From NCBI RefSeq assembly GCF_024679245.1, contig NC_090182.1, positions 31,537,047-31,601,046 on the forward strand: a stretch of 64,000 bases of DNA, read 5' to 3'. The DNA comes from Pseudorasbora parva. Lineage: Eukaryota; Chordata; Actinopteri; Cypriniformes; Gobionidae. The position numbers and the translations under genes were made by a program. Each line of letters begins with the position of its first letter. Position 1 is the stretch's first letter. The notes beneath the pieces are model-generated. The model had not been told where the DNA came from. It saw only the letters and a program-made list of their open reading frames with translations, and did not search any database. Positions 32,820 to 63,048 of the stretch are shown piece after piece.

Positions 32820-33235
32820 ATAATGTCCCCAACTACGCAAGCCAGAGGCAAAATTGGCAAGGAACCCAAAATCCTTGAGGTGATAGAATGGAGAAAAAAA
32901 ACCTAAGGTGAAAGCAGGCTTTGAAACCGGACCAGTTCTCCTCTGGCCAACAAAAAAAAATGTGGCGTGATTATGGTTTAGGCTTCGCCACAAGTCTGCG
33001 CGGAGGACCTGTCTGTTTATTGTGGTCTTTGCTGAGGATCTGTGCCGATGGCTGTCATGTAAATGAGGCCTCCACAGGTATTGTCTAGTAGACACCGTGC
33101 TGACATCCAGGGCTGTGTTGTGGAAGTGTCTAGGGCTCTAGGCACAGGTCCACCATCTGATCTAAGCATGGACCGGATCCGGCTGGCTACGGTTACCTTG
33201 GGGTAAAGATAAAACCGCGTATATGCATTCTTCTT
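32820..33235 (-). mobile_element. L2-type LINE 3' region, minus strand, no tail left
   Basis: Contains 'ccccaactacgcaagccaga', 'ttggcaaggaacccaaaatc', 'ccagttctcctctggcc' and 'gtggtctttgctgaggatct'. These are reverse complements of blocks in the untranslated part of the LINE at 4200-4790. Diverged and without coding content. From 33236 to 34480 I see no gene. Confidence 0.55.
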
Positions 33236-34489
33236 ACAACATAACAAGTAGGGGAGAGCTTTTTGACTTTCTCAGTTTGTGTAAATCTACTGCCGAGTAT
33301 TTATTTTTTCCCACATTAATTTCACACATCTAGTACAATTATGTGGTTTTATTAACAATTGCTAACTTTTAAAAATAAAATAATAGCATTTTTTGTAATT
33401 AAAAATATACACATTTTTGAGCTGGACAACACACATAGCTAAGTACAGCTATACAGCATATAATAATGAATCATTTCTGAACATTGACTCTGAGTCATTA
33501 TTCACCCTTTCTTATGGTTTCTCAAAATAACTCATAAAAGTATAGAATATAATAGTGTAGTTCTAAAATGGGCTCATTGTAACGCAGTGTTACGCACCCC
33601 ATCTGTGGTCTGAACTGTTGTCTGAGGTCAACTAATGACATTTGTGTGGTTTTTACATTCAAAAACTTCATAATGAATAAATTATAGGCTATTTTCTACA
33701 CTGGTTTTGAGGCGCTCCTGAACACTCGGTTTTGATGGGCAAACTTTTGGCCATCTAGCATGCACTGTAGACTTGGAAGTATATGGTTAGGATTGGATAA
33801 GATTTGCATATTTAATGAGCTTCTGCTCTCCAGTCAGTTCACATGAGGGAGGGATTGTATTGAAAATGGCAACCGGAATGATTCTCTCACAGGGCTCTTA
33901 AATGTCTTTATCAAAAAAACACAATAATTTATTTCTCATCCACCCACGATTGATTGGAATATATGTTTTGTATACTTGGCCCACCCAATCGGTGGATATA
34001 AGCACAAACCACACACACATACGTGTGTGCCCACCCTTCAAATATCAAGTCAAGAGAATGAACAACGTAGATCAAGAAAGAAATGTCATTTCACTATTCA
34101 AGATTCACCGGCCTGCCAACGGGCAGCCACGGGGCATTGGGCTTTGCGAGCCCTGGCCCATAACATTACATGTCCGAGTCTGATCCCAAATCTCAATGTA
34201 CCAACAAATAATCAATGATTCGGATGACCCTAATCATTGATCGATTCACTGATTCATTAACCGTTTGATTCTTTTTGAAGGCACATGGAGGAGAAAACAA
34301 TGCTGAATAAAATCGTAGTTTTTGATATTTTTGGACCAAAATGTATTTTCGATGCTTCAAGAGACTCTAATCAACCAACTGATGTCACATATGGACTACT
34401 TTGATGATGTTCTTATTAGCTTTCTGGACATGGACTGTGAAGTGGGCATTGACTGCATTATGCTCTGGGACTAAAATATAAACTATCTT

Positions 34490-34602
34490 AAACTGTGTCT
34501 AAAGATGAACGAAGGTCTTACAGGTATGGAACGACATTAGGGTCATTAAATGAGTCATTAATGACATCAATTTAATTTTTGGGTGAACTAACCCTTTAAG
34601 CA
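34490..34602. mobile_element. Right end of a foldback transposon
   Basis: Carries 'agatgaacgaaggtcttaca', 'gaacgacattagggtcatta' and ends TTTTTGGGTGAACTAACCCTTTAA-like, the inverted terminus of the family. The left arm is not clear. Confidence 0.6.
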
Positions 34603-36705
34603 AACAAGGCACAGCGTAATATCTTAAACACAAAAAGACAAAAAATTTACTGAAAAATAAACTTAAGAAATTTACTTTTGCTATGGTTAAATATATGTTC
34701 AGTGATATCTTTCAAATAATGTTTTTATTTTGGCACAATTTTTTCTCTAAATAATGTTATGGCAACCAGTAAATGCACAAAGTTTCATCATCCTGTGATG
34801 TGTGGAATGTTTTAAACCATGCGTGTTACACTAAGCCTGTGTTAGGTTGAGCCCCGCACTCCCCTACATCGGGTGTTATAGGACGTGTCCCGGTTGACCT
34901 AATTTATGCAGCCTAAAAACCATTTATCTGATTTGAATAATATAAATTGATTATGTATAATGTGTATGTCAGGTTCAATGTGTAGCTGGCCCGAATTGTG
35001 AGTTTTTTTTTTATAACACGTGAAGGACAATAGTGTGTTAAGAGCTGATGAGCTAAACTATGTTGTGCTTTGTAAGTAATTAGCAAGATTATGTTCATAT
35101 TTCCTGGTTCTAATAAGAACACTAGCTGCTGCGTTTTGGACCAGCTGGAGTTTGTTTATTAAGTGGGCAGGACAACCACCCAGTAGAACACTACAGTAAT
35201 CCTTGAGTACATAAATACATTAACTTCCTTTTCTGCATTTATCATTGAGAGCATATGTCATAATTTAGAAATATTTTTAAACTGGAAAAATGTGGTTTTA
35301 CAGATGCTATAGAAATGTGGCTTTCAAATGAAAGATTAGTATCAAAGAGCACACCTCCTAACCTAGGTTCTGTGCTGCTTTAAATTGTTTAAGTACAATC
35401 AGCTTGACTAGGTAAGTTATTTCAACTTATATTAAATTAACCTGACTTGAAATGAGTTAACCTTGTATAACTTAAATAAAGTTTAATATTGTTATTGTTT
35501 TCATAACTTATTGACCATGTAATTGTATTACTGTAAACAAACATTTAGATAGGCAATGTTTTAGTTTACTTAATATAAATAAAGACAACTTTGAAAGACC
35601 TCAATGTTGATTGTGACGTCTTTTAATATTTTCTGTTTAGGACTAACAGAAAATGCCACAAAAAAAGTATAAATACCCATAATAATTTCTGCAGATAGTA
35701 ATGTTTTCACACCAACACTCTGTTGTCTATTTCAGATTTATTTATTTATTTATTTATTTGTTTGTTTGTTTGTTTGCTTATTTATTTATTTAGACAAAAG
35801 GAACAAAACAGGTTTAAACCTTAAGCCAAGGTTTTCAATTGTATAATGCACTAAATGGTCGTTATCCTTTTTTTTTATGATTGTATGACAGTCCCTCTGT
35901 CTAAACAGAAGTGAGCAATAATAATGACGTGCATTTAGTCTGAATAAATTAAGTCACTTGAAGTATTAAGACCTATAATAAATTAGATTAAGAGCCATAT
36001 TACTTAGATACATGCATAAACATAGACATTGTAGGATGGTGCAATCCAAGAAAAATGTACAAAAATAAATTTCCCCTTGTTGGAGGACATTGGGGCACTA
36101 AACAAAGTAGAACGTTTTTAATTGTCTCAACAGATTTCCGCCCAGCTGACCTCTTCGGCCAATTCATCGGCTGGACTGGAAAGATGCTCTTGGATTGTTT
36201 ATAGCAGGGATTCTACACAACTTATGGGGTAACATGAGAATTTGCTCTTATATACAAAGCCACCTGTTATACATTAATTTACTTATAACGCAAGATCAGT
36301 AACTAAGTACACAGCAAAAAACATGTTGGGAGATTCATTACTACGGGTGTTAAAATTATCACTTTCCGGGTGAACATACAGGTCCATCTTTGCTAGTGTT
36401 AAAACAACACTGACGAAAGTGTTCGTTATACAAACACTGTGTTAGTGTTTCTTTTTAGTCACTCAAGGTGTTGAGAAATGTATTACTCATAAGTGTACAT
36501 TTAACACTTTATGGTGATTAATCTCACACACCCAGTGTATTTAATGTTTATTTAATGTAAATACTTAAATACTAAAATGGCACTGTGAATGAAATTTAAA
36601 ACAATTTATATATATTATTTTATTTTTTTCCCCCAAAAATCAAGTGACTACAAATTTATTTGAATATTTATTGAAATTGTAATATATCAATTCCATTACA
36701 TTTAT

Positions 36706-37160
36706 GTATTTGGCAGACACTTTTATCCAATGCGACTTACACTGCATTCAATACCATTTTTAATTTAAAAAAAACATTTTTGTCAGTTCTTGCTTTCGCC
36801 GGGAATCGCTACAGTAAAGCCATTGTTGTCACACATACAATTGAATAAAACAATTTCTTGTTATACTCCAATGCTATAACATCTTACCATGATAAATCTC
36901 TACTGCGTTTCAAACAAGATTAAACAAAGAAACATTCCTCAAGTAATGTTTTAATTGAAAATACAAAAATTCAACATTGTATATATCAAATCAACCTTAA
37001 TGTTAAAAAACTGTCTGGTTTGTAATTCATTCTGATAAAAAATACTATTCCTTTATAAATTAATACATTTACATTTGGCAGATGATTTTATCCAAAGCGA
37101 CTTACATTGCATTCAATGTACGCATTTTTACATTTTGTCAGTTCTTGCTTTCCCAATTCA
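36706..37160. repeat. Two copies of a TTTGGCAGA...CGACTTACA repeat
   Basis: 'tttggcagacacttttatcc'-'aatgcgacttacactgcatt' near 36709 and 'atttggcagatgattttatc'-'caaagcgacttacattgcat' near 37074 are two diverged copies of one fish repeat, each followed by 'gtcagttcttgctttc'. Confidence 0.65.
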
Positions 37161-37687
37161 TCGATCCCACGATCTTGGCGTTGATAGCGCTCCTCAAAAT
37201 GATCCAAACACATAGTATCGTTCCTGTTAAAGAGACAAATTTGGTTAAAACAAACACATTAAAAAAATCTAAGATATAAAGTTTCAAACATCTTCAATCA
37301 ACAAGCAGAGATACTTACATAGCCTGTCTTCCTTTCAGGATCGTTTAGGTTTGTAGAGCAAAAATGCCAAGGGCATATATAGATTGTGGCCTTAAGTGGT
37401 TTCCTTCTGCAATAATAAACAATATTCCATGAAACAAAAATCCTCCAAAGCAGAAAGCAAACTAAAAGACTCAAAATAATCAGGTCACTTTGTGTTTTAC
37501 TTCAGGTTATTTTTATACCAATACATAGCAAGAAAACGTTATATTCAAAACATAAGCACTACTGTTACAGATTTACAATACTACAACTAGAAAAGGCTAG
37601 AACTAAGTTGTACAGAAAAAAATCGCGCATGGAAGGGCACTAATGCAGGTCTGCTCAACTAATACAAAATAAGACAAAAAATGTCAA

Positions 37688-37780
37688 ATAGTATGAGTGT
37701 GCAATGTCGTGCAAACAGCGTATCATATGCACGCCAAAATGAGTTTTGGCGTATACATTCCACGACATTGCACACTCGTA
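37688..37780. mobile_element. Internally deleted copy of the palindromic element
   Basis: Contains 'tagtatgagtgtgcaatgtc', then 'gccaaaatgagttttggcgt' and 'acattccacgacattgcaca'. These are the outer and inner arm blocks of the 408-bp element at 28283 brought close together, leaving a short near-perfect hairpin without the 42-bp units. Confidence 0.7.
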
Positions 37781-39967
37781 GGCTACTCGATCTTGAGTTT
37801 CTATATATTGACTGAAGCAGTTCATGAAGAAAAGCGTGTCCTATGATGTTTTCGACAGAGCGCTGTACAGAATGGTCGGCGTATGTTATCAAAGTACCAC
37901 GAGAAGATTGCTAGAACACAGAGCATTTCACTCGCAAAATGTTGCAGGCCGATCAGTATGCGCAGCGCCGACAATGATGGACCGTGCTATCCGTGGGTGC
38001 TCGGCCAGGGATCGAGCCCCGGCGTCACACAAGAAAAAAAAATTAAGAGCAATTAATTCATTCGATTAACGTCTGCTTTTTCATTTGAATGACATTTCAA
38101 AACACCAGAATTAACTCGTAGTTACGGGGTGAAAGATATAAACGGTCTTATAAAGGTTGGAAGCCCTAAAGATACGTTATGCCAAATGAGAAGAAATAAC
38201 TATCCAAGTCCAGTGAGTTAAAAAATGACACATAATGTTAATGCTGCTACATTATTACAAAATATAGTACAACGAAATTAAGTCACTTACGTAAATCTCG
38301 TCCTCCATTAACGAATTTAGAGTGTTAGTGGGGGTTATTCAGTTATGTTAAACTGAATGGCGGATCAAAAGCGCGCTAAATTTAAACTGAGGTAAAAAAA
38401 AAAAAAAAAAAAACGCTAACAGAGTTAAGTCAACCACATCGGCTACGTTACTCATTATACAAGCTCATTAATAAATCACAAGTTGATAAGATAATAATAC
38501 TATACTATACCTTGTCCTTGTAACCGTTGTGTGTGCAGGGAAATCCATAAAGATGGAGAGACCGAAGGATGAGCTGGGAAATTTAAAATGCTCTGCACAT
38601 GCGCAGATGTTGATTGTTAACACCCAAAGGAAACACTGTGCTTTATCACCCAAAGGAAACACTCTGCTTTATCACTAAACAAGTGATAAAGCATATAATA
38701 TTTGTAAATTAACACCAGATTTTATCACTAGATGCCCAACACCAGGTTTTTATCCCTCAGTAATTTGCTGTGTATTTTCATGTCCATTTTGGATATTTTC
38801 TTTTAAAATATTTTTAGGGTCAGCAGCATTGTATTCTTACTAAATTGTTTTCTGGCTTCAGTTAACCTGATCTTGAAAGCAGGAAATAGTGCCAGACAGT
38901 AAGGAGACCACTGGTATACCCCAAAGAGAGTGGAAAAACACACTTAATTGTTTCCCCTTAAGGTAACCCATTCCCCATCCCTGTGGCTTGATATGGAAAG
39001 CTGCAGTGATACTGGATGCCGCATGCATTTTTCAATCTATTAAAATTATTCTGTTAGCACATGAGTGTTGAATCAACAAGGGAAAGAACAAAAAATGCAA
39101 TAAGTTTGAAAAGGCAGGGAAATCACTGAAAAAAAAGCATGGAGCTTCAAAGGAGAGCTCGTATTGCTTACACTAAATTAACACACAAAGGGATTTATAT
39201 CAAATGTCTTGATGTGGAATGTAAAAATTCCACTTTCACTCATTTTTGTTTACTGGGCATCTGAAGCATTAAGGTATCAGAATTCAAAGGACAAATGGGT
39301 ATTCCTTCTCCCTTTTAGGTTTTAGTGCAAAGGAATGTGCTCTTCCCTGGCTGAAGCTGAGCTGAACATTAAACACTAGGCCCCATGGCAACTCCTGGAC
39401 ATGGCCATAAAAAGTAATAGAAGAAACAGACCTCAACAAAGTAATGTGCCATATTTCATTTCTGACATGAAATAACAAATAAGAAATAGTGAGTAAATTA
39501 GACTGTCAATCAATGTTGATTTCCTTTTTTTTATTCTTTTTTTACTGTAGATAATCTTTTATTAGATGCTTTTTACTGGAGATTTTCTTATTGATTGTGC
39601 AGAACAGTGTGCTAAACAGTTTCTGGATTTGTATTCTGTAAAATATCAAAACTTGTGGAAACATGAAATATTCAAATGATACGCCAGATAATGTATACTT
39701 TAACTTAGAATCAATTAAAATCAAGTCTTTCAACGTTCTTTGGAAAAGCAGCTAAGTTGTTCATGTTTTAAGCATCTAATTGTAATTTAAGTTTTGATCT
39801 ATAAATTATACCTATAAAAAAAATGCAATTTGATATATCTACAAAAAAATGGTTTAATCGCTAAAATAATACTATGCAAAGAGATTAATTTAAACTAATG
39901 CACTAAAGTTTAACCAACTTTACTATTTTGTAGTAACGATGCACAGTGATGTATGTCAAAAAAGTGT

Positions 39968-40085
39968 GCAATTCAATTCAGTTCCTGGGGCCTATTGCAC
40001 AAAACTAGGATAAGGGATTAAGCCGGGATATCTTGGTGATCTTGTCATCTGTATGCAAAATTGGTGATACAGCTGGTGCAGTTTA
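39968..40085. mobile_element. Fragment of a fish MITE (GGGGCCTATTGCACAAAACT)
   Basis: Starts 'ggggcctattgcacaaaact' and continues 'aggataagggattaagccgg'. Recognised as a terminus of a common fish element; the opposite terminus is not found. From 38775 to 39967 there is no supported gene or element. Confidence 0.45.
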
Positions 40086-40429
40086 TCTAGAGCGCTGAAC
40101 ACACTCTGATGACAACACAGCTGCTCCTCGATTCACCGCATGACAGTGACCACTTGCATTTTGTGTTTCTTCTAAAACCTTCAACTCAACCAATGCTCCC
40201 ATATCAGTTTTTTATAACGGTAAAACCTTTCATGTAGTTGTGATGTTATTTTGTGTCAAGTTTATCAAAATAAAACTGATAAAAAATATAGACCCCACTT
40301 CATTGGTAGTGAAGGCTTATATGTTGAACTTTATACTTATACAAACAGACTCTGTATTATGCAGTACATAAAGTATTGAATGTATTTGACAAATATTGCA
40401 TTTATTCATAACTTCATAACTTGGGCTAT

Positions 40430-40805
40430 GATGAAGTATGCAAATATAGCATGATCGTCAATACGAGAAGCAAAAAAGCGCCCAACTTCACGACTCCTTT
40501 TGCAGCTCCTCCCCGATGGTATTCCAATTGGTTGTTTTTGTCATGTGTTCATCAGTTCTGTTTTGTCATTGGTTTATTGTTTGATTGTTCACAGGTGTGT
40601 CTTGTTTAGTCATTAGTCCATGTGTATTTGAGTGCTCATGTTTGCCATGCTTCTTTGTCTAGTATTGTCTGTGTAACCGCTGTAAGAGGTTTGTTTCTGT
40701 TCAAGTTTAGTTCATGTAGTGTCAAGTCCAGCTTTGTCAAGTCTTTTGTTTATTTTGTATCTTCTTTCAATAAAACTCCACTTGGGTTCAACTACGCTTT
40801 CCTTT
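40430..40805 (+). mobile_element. Possible LTR-like fragment with poly(A) signal
   Basis: Pyrimidine- and TG-rich segment with 'gttttgtcattggtttattg', 'cacaggtgtgtcttgtttag' and an AATAAA at about 40769 followed by 'actccacttggg'. A similar texture lies at 32380-32580. The look is of a retrovirus-like LTR remnant, but there are no paired LTRs, primer site or coding part, so the call is weak. Confidence 0.25.
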
Positions 40806-41724
40806 AGTGGAATCCTATAGAATATAATATTTTATTTATTTGCTTTTTACAATTTAATTTCACTTAAACAAAGTTAAATTAGCTATAATATGGAAGTACA
40901 ATTTTCTCCTAAAATAAAACTCAAAACATTTTGCCTGTCAATATTTAATTTAGTTTACATAAAGGTGCATGTCATGTGAAAAACGCTATTTGAAAAATAA
41001 TTGTATTTATTATTTTTATGGGGAGTGTTATTTGCTTTTAGACAAACTAAACCTGAAACAATCAAACCATTTGATTAGTCCGATATAAAAGTGCACTTTA
41101 ATGTAATTTCAGTTTTTTTCAGTGTGGTGTGGAGACTGACTTGTTCAAACAACATATTTGTAAGAGTGTATGCGATATTCGACATGGCAGGCATCTGTAT
41201 TACAGTATAATGATCTACTGTAACATGCAGCATCCTGGATCCCCGCTGCTTTTATACAAGGAAAGAAAATCAAGATCGGAAAATAACCTATTATGGTTTA
41301 GGTGTAACTCAGTAGATGTTCCTGTTATTCAATAAACTTCAAAAAACAAAGTCACATATAAAAGTAAGGCTTTCATGCACATACAGTTCAGAAAGGGAAA
41401 AACCCTCCCCACAGCACTCAGGAGGAATCACCTCTCTAAATACCACACAGCTAATGGAGCATCGGGCCAGTCTATAGAGGATATGAGGAGAGGTCATTAA
41501 CCACTGCTGCTAGATTTATAGGGTAACCCCAAAATAAACCAAGTGCAAGTCCTAAAGAATTTACTGTACAAAATAATATTACCATATTACCGTATGCCAA
41601 ACATATATCCTGCCTTTGACACTGTTTATTTGAGAATAAAGTATAGTAAAAATTAGCTGCAATTTTGTTTTGGGTGGCTCCGTGGGTAGCACTGTCACCT
41701 CAAAGCAGAGAGGTCCCTGGTTTG

Positions 41725-41761
41725 AGTCCCTGTGTGTGTGTGTGTGTGCGTGCGTGTGTGT
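41725..41761. repeat. (TG)n microsatellite within a fish repeat fragment
   Basis: TG-rich run directly after 'gtgggtagcactgtcacctc', a block I recognise from common fish dispersed repeats at about 41665-41720. Confidence 0.75.
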
Positions 41762-41959
41762 TCAGTCTCTCTAAACTCATCTTTTCAAAAACATACTTTG
41801 CTCTGATTGGAGAGATGGCCCAGATTTTTGTGATTTGTCAGCTACATACAGTGTGTCAGAAACAAAACGACCATTCCCATATCTGAATTTCAGCTCGGGA
41901 GGCTTCCTCAATGCTTGATACACAGTGAAACAAACCGTAATGATGTCGTCTGTTTTACC

Positions 41960-43350
41960 CTATAAATTCCTGCGAGAATCCCCATCATTTTCAAATGCAT
42001 GCAAAATGGATTCGCAGCACTGAGAACAGGATTTTCTTGACATGTCAACAACACAAACCAAACTCCTCCAGGCCTCAGCTACAACTACACGTGTTTGAGA
42101 GCGGGTCAAAATAGTAGTTGTTTGTGGGTAGCCAATGAAGGGAATGGGAATCAACTTCTTCCCAATTAACACAGGCTCGCATTAAGTCTTCTTTGAATCT
42201 GCCTGGTCTTCTGCTTTCCTAGCCTTCACCATCCATTGGGCGGCATCCATGTCAGTGCAGTTTTTGCTAGGTGTTGTTCCGATTGCCACAAAATGTGACC
42301 TGCTAGTTTGATGCAATGCTCAGACAAAATGGCGGAAAGGTGGGGTTTTGCCCTGCTCAGAATCTCTTCATTAACTTGGTCGTAGATTGCCATTGCTAAC
42401 ACAATGTGTATGTAACACAACATATAGAGGCAGATCTCTAGTGGCATGCTAATGCTTGGTGATACCCAGAGATTGTGCATCTGTTAGAACACATTGGCTG
42501 CCTTGCCAATGCATTGGTTTAGATCCGACTCTGGGTTACTGTCCTGTGATCACACTGCCAAAGTATGTAAATCGGTCTATATCATGAGCAGCTGGTTGCC
42601 AATAGTGATCAGTAGATCAGTAAATCTTCATTTTCCTTGCTCATTTAGATCATTTGGGTCTTTTTATGTTCTTCCTTAACCCAAACTTAAGTGCAAGTGT
42701 GTTGTAGCTTATCCCACAACTCTGCTTGTAGTGAAATATCATCTGCAAAGTCCAGATCAGCCAGCCTTGTCTGGTTGCCTTATTATCAGGACAGTACAAA
42801 AGGCCTTTCCTGGCACTGACAGTAGCGGGATACCACAACAGAAACTACACTATCTACACCTTTCTCACACTCACCTGGTTACTTTCCTAACCAGAGATAC
42901 AGGGGGAGTGCTCTAGGTTCGGGCCAAATACCGAGCTCGGAGCCCTCTCTTTGGACAGCACACCAAATATGCATACCATTTATTCTATCAGACTTTTTTT
43001 GTAAGTGTGAACTCTTGAAGTGATGTTTCCTTTCTTCAGCAACTTCACAATCATGTCTTGGTGCCACTCATCTGGGACTTATTTGTCTTCCCAATGTTTA
43101 TTCATCAGCTGTATCAGTGCTTGTACCACACTATAGTTCCAAGTTTCAGAAGTTCTGTGGGAATCTCGTCTTGACCTGCAGTCTTCAACATTTGTCCAAT
43201 CTTATCAAATGTGATTGTGTCTGGTTTCACTAGCGGTTCTGGGTAGAAATCCCTGGGGTCAAAAACAAAAGTGCTCTAGGACTTAGGTTGGTTCAAAGTC
43301 TTCCAGAAATGCTAAACCAAATGCTGGTCTTGCTCCTCTTTTGTCAGCAG
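41960..43350 (-). mobile_element. Decayed non-LTR retrotransposon (reverse transcriptase), minus strand
   Basis: Read on the minus strand in several frames: GQDEIPTELLKLGT and PDEWHQDMIVKLLKKGN near 43050-43200 match the start of a reverse-transcriptase palm. LADLDFADDISLQ near 42750 carries the FADD catalytic motif. FTYFGSVITGQ near 42550, then CIKLAGHILWQSEQHLAKTA and TWMPPNG near 42240-42320, match the C-terminal domain. Frameshifts and stops break every frame. The family was not determined. From 40806 to 41660 and from 43351 to 44330 I see no supported gene. Confidence 0.75.
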
Positions 43351-44334
43351 CATATTCTCACACAAACACACAAATACATTTGAAAAAGTATAATTTAATC
43401 ATTTGTTTTTAAATGAGATGCATATTAAATGTTACTAACCACATAACTCCCACATTAAATTTAAAATGCTGTAAATGTGTAACTGGTTGAACTAAAGGTT
43501 GTTTTTAAATATTTAAATATCCAAAATTAATATCAAATTTTAAAATTCCCATTTCCTCTAATGTGATCCAACTGGATTGGAAACTTGACCTCTTTATCGT
43601 ACAATTAAAAGCATATTGGAAACACATTTGAAAGAAACCTGTTTAAGTAAGGAAAGAAAAGTGTTGAAAGTGAGTGTAAATGTTTTGAAGAGCCTAACAC
43701 CGAAACCAGACATGATAACTGTTTTATTCATTCTTTAAGTAGTAGAGTGCTGTCTTACATGTTTGTTCTGTTCACATGAGTTGTAAGATATTTTGGTGAG
43801 GTTTATCAGGGAATGTTATAGTTCCAGAATAGTTGTATTTCTTTCATATAATTAATTCTTTGGTAAAGTCTTTAGAGGTCAGAGTTGAGATAATTTACAC
43901 ACAGCATTAAGCAAACCAACAGATCTCTAAAATGGATGTTTTATTTTTACTTAAAAAAAGAAAGAAACAGCTCCCTTGCTGCAATACTCCATCCCATTTA
44001 AGAATGCTATAGAACAGTCACAATGTGGAGAATTATCAAGTTATTATTGTGCACCACAGCAGCAATTTAGCAGTAATTAAAATTCTCCTCGTCTCGCAGG
44101 AGGAACAGTCCCTCGAGAGACACACAGGCCTTCCTGGATTTGTACCATCTTGTCCAATATGATAATGACAGCCTGTGTGTATTTTACCCTCACACTCATG
44201 TCTCCATGTTGAGATCTGCCCGGAGACAGACCTCAAAGGACATTCTGGGAGTAGGTAGACTGGGTGCTGCTATATAATTGTTCCCCCTTCACCATCTGTG
44301 AGATGAATTCAGCTCGCTATCTGCAACCATCGTG

Positions 44335-45840
44335 CCAATGGACGAGCCCGAGCCCACCGCAGACAATAAACCAGAGCCTGCCGTGAAATGTGATCTAGAG
44401 CCAACGCCTGAGCCACAGATCCACCCAGAGCCTGAGCCAATCATATCTGATCAGGTTTGTTATCCGGCAACATGGTCTGTCAATGAGGGAATACTGGTGG
44501 AATAGGATGGAATGGAGACCTGTCCCTTGGAGGAAGGTGGATGAAGATGCGTTAAGCTGAGCCCCTGATTGATTTGGAAGCCTGTTTAATCACCCAGCAC
44601 TGAGTTATTGATAGCTGTGCTCTCGTGCCTCTCTTGCCTCCCACTCCCATCTCTTTCCTCTGTCTGTTCTGAGCTGGCCAAGAGTGCCGTTCCTGAAATG
44701 TCTGCATGTTCCATGTCGACCAAAAGTTAGTTCCTGAGGTGTCTATCTCTCCTGGATCGACCAAGGAGGCTGTTCCTGAGAAGTTGTCCATTCTGCATCG
44801 GCCAAGGAAGCCATTCGTGAGAAGTCTGTGTGTTCTGTATCTGCCATGAAAGCCATTTTGTAAACCCCTGCCTGCCTCTCATCAGCTCTTTCTCGTCCCT
44901 CCATCTACCCCTTGGTCAGCCGTTGCTCTGCCTGTGCCATGGGCCTTCGTCTGCATCCCTCCACCCCTTTGGCTTCGTTGGGCTCTGGCTTCTCTCCAGC
45001 TTTACCTCAGTCTACTGGGGCACTGGCTGCGCTTCAGTCCTCTGGCACCTTGGCTGCTCGTCCCCAAGTACCCCCAGTACGTTCTGTGTCACCTGGTCTC
45101 CTCAGCTCTTCAGCTGCGCCTGGGTCTCTAGCGGCAACCTCTCGCGATCTCTCTTGAAGCCAATACGGAAGTAATGTAATCTGCAATTCCTCGACTGGCC
45201 TCTAGGGACGGGCTCCAGAAGGGAGCAGAATCTCTTTGAGCCCCATGTTAAAATTCCCAACTTTACAGCAGAAAAAAACATGTTTACAGCCTGGTAAAAA
45301 TTTTGGTTTTGGCCTATACGGTTAATTTTGACCTTCATGACAACTATGAGGGGGGTGAATTTTTTTCTCAATTGATTATGTTATATAAAGCCTTAAAGTG
45401 CATAGTTGATTTGCGTGACAGGTGGATAGCCATTGATCCGCCATCTATAGTCAATGCATCACCTGAGCTCCGCCCACACCCCGCCTTTTTGCCCATTTTC
45501 AGTTATCCGGGAGTGACACGCGATGACTCGCTTGCAAAATGACAACGCCCAGCTCGACTCTACTATAAGCTTCAGAACGGCTTATCGGAATCCTATGGGT
45601 GACGTCATGGACACTACGTCCATATTTCTTTTACAGTCTATGGTCTCCACCCACATCAGCTTTATCTCAGGTGGTAGTTCAGCTGGTTCTGTCTGCCAAG
45701 TCTACACCATGGCTCTTTCATCCCTCGACTCTGCAGTGGGCTTGGCATTCCACCCTGGCTCCTCCCACTATCATCTTCACCCTGAATCCTTCTGCCTTCA
45801 GCTCCTCCCTGGGTTCTCCTGTTGGTTGCTCCATTTAAAT
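44335..45840 (+). pseudogene. Relic of a multicopy Pro/Glu-rich cyprinid repeat gene, split by a DNA element
   Basis: An open stretch starts at ATG 44339 with MDEPEPTADNKPEPAV and PEPQIHPEPEPIISDQ, followed by a donor-like CAG|gtttgt near 44454. Downstream at about 44680-44860 are diverged repeats of a 'gccaaggaagccattcgtga' type unit, then a Pro/Ser/Leu-rich stretch to about 45150 and again at 45656-45840. I recall similar multicopy uncharacterised genes in zebrafish, possibly retrotransposon derived, but cannot name the family. Stops and frameshifts break it. A separate DNA repeat ('gacgtcatggacactacgtc' near its right end) interrupts it at about 45145-45655. Confidence 0.4.
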
Positions 45841-46216
45841 GCATATAAACAGGTCTTTTACTGTTTTTTCATAACTGATTTAATAATACTGCACATTTAC
45901 CTACTTATGTTTTATTTAAAAAATGTATATATATATATAACTTATTTGTTTATTTTACACTCAATTATTTTGTGCACAGTTACACCTTGTTGTCTTTATA
46001 TTAAATCATAATGTGTAACAGTGTAATATTTAAAGTGTTACAACAACAACAAAAAACTCCTACAAACTAATTATTACAAAAAACTATTACAGTGTATCAG
46101 AGCTGTATTATGCTAGTAAATCTTACTTTTAACGGAAATGTGTCTGTGTAAGTGAAAGTGTCGTGTTGCTGGTCCTCTGAAGCCCCTCCCAGAGCACTAG
46201 AGCACAGGGGTCTCTG

Positions 46217-46225
46217 TATTTAAAG
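46217..46225 (+). promoter_or_regulatory. tgfbi: tgfbi TATA-like box
   Basis: TATTTAAAG lies 62 bp before the tgfbi ATG, so transcription would start near 46245-46255 with a short 5' UTR. A 'cccctccc' Sp1-like motif lies near 46181. Position and sequence fit a TATA-driven matrix gene; the start site is inferred. Confidence 0.55.
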
Positions 46226-46278
46226 CCGGTCCCTGCTGCACGCAGCGCCGCTGTGGAGTGCGCGTGCAGGGAAGCAAA

Positions 46279-63048
<16,770 letters not shown>

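Larger units (their letters stand above)
36308..38774. mobile_element. DNA transposon with TACACAGCAAA ends, about 2.5 kb
   Basis: The left end is TACACAGCAAA (36308-36318) and the right end TTTGCTGTGTA (38764-38774), exact 11-bp inverted repeats. No transposase is visible. The interior includes two copies of the fish motif TTTGGCAGA...TTTTATCCAA (36709 and 37074), a partial palindromic element at 37688-37780, and a poly(A) run at 38393-38413. Treating both ends as one element is inference. Confidence 0.5.

Noticed and set aside
44036..44236. Possible exon of a lect2-like gene (a TGFBI neighbour in human)
   Set aside because: The segment has open frames and moderate GC but no Lect2 motif or peptidase-M23 signature that I could align.
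45523..46011. 162-codon plus-strand open frame as a gene
   Set aside because: It runs from a DNA repeat into the Pro/Ser-rich relic and then into AT-rich DNA; no coherent protein.
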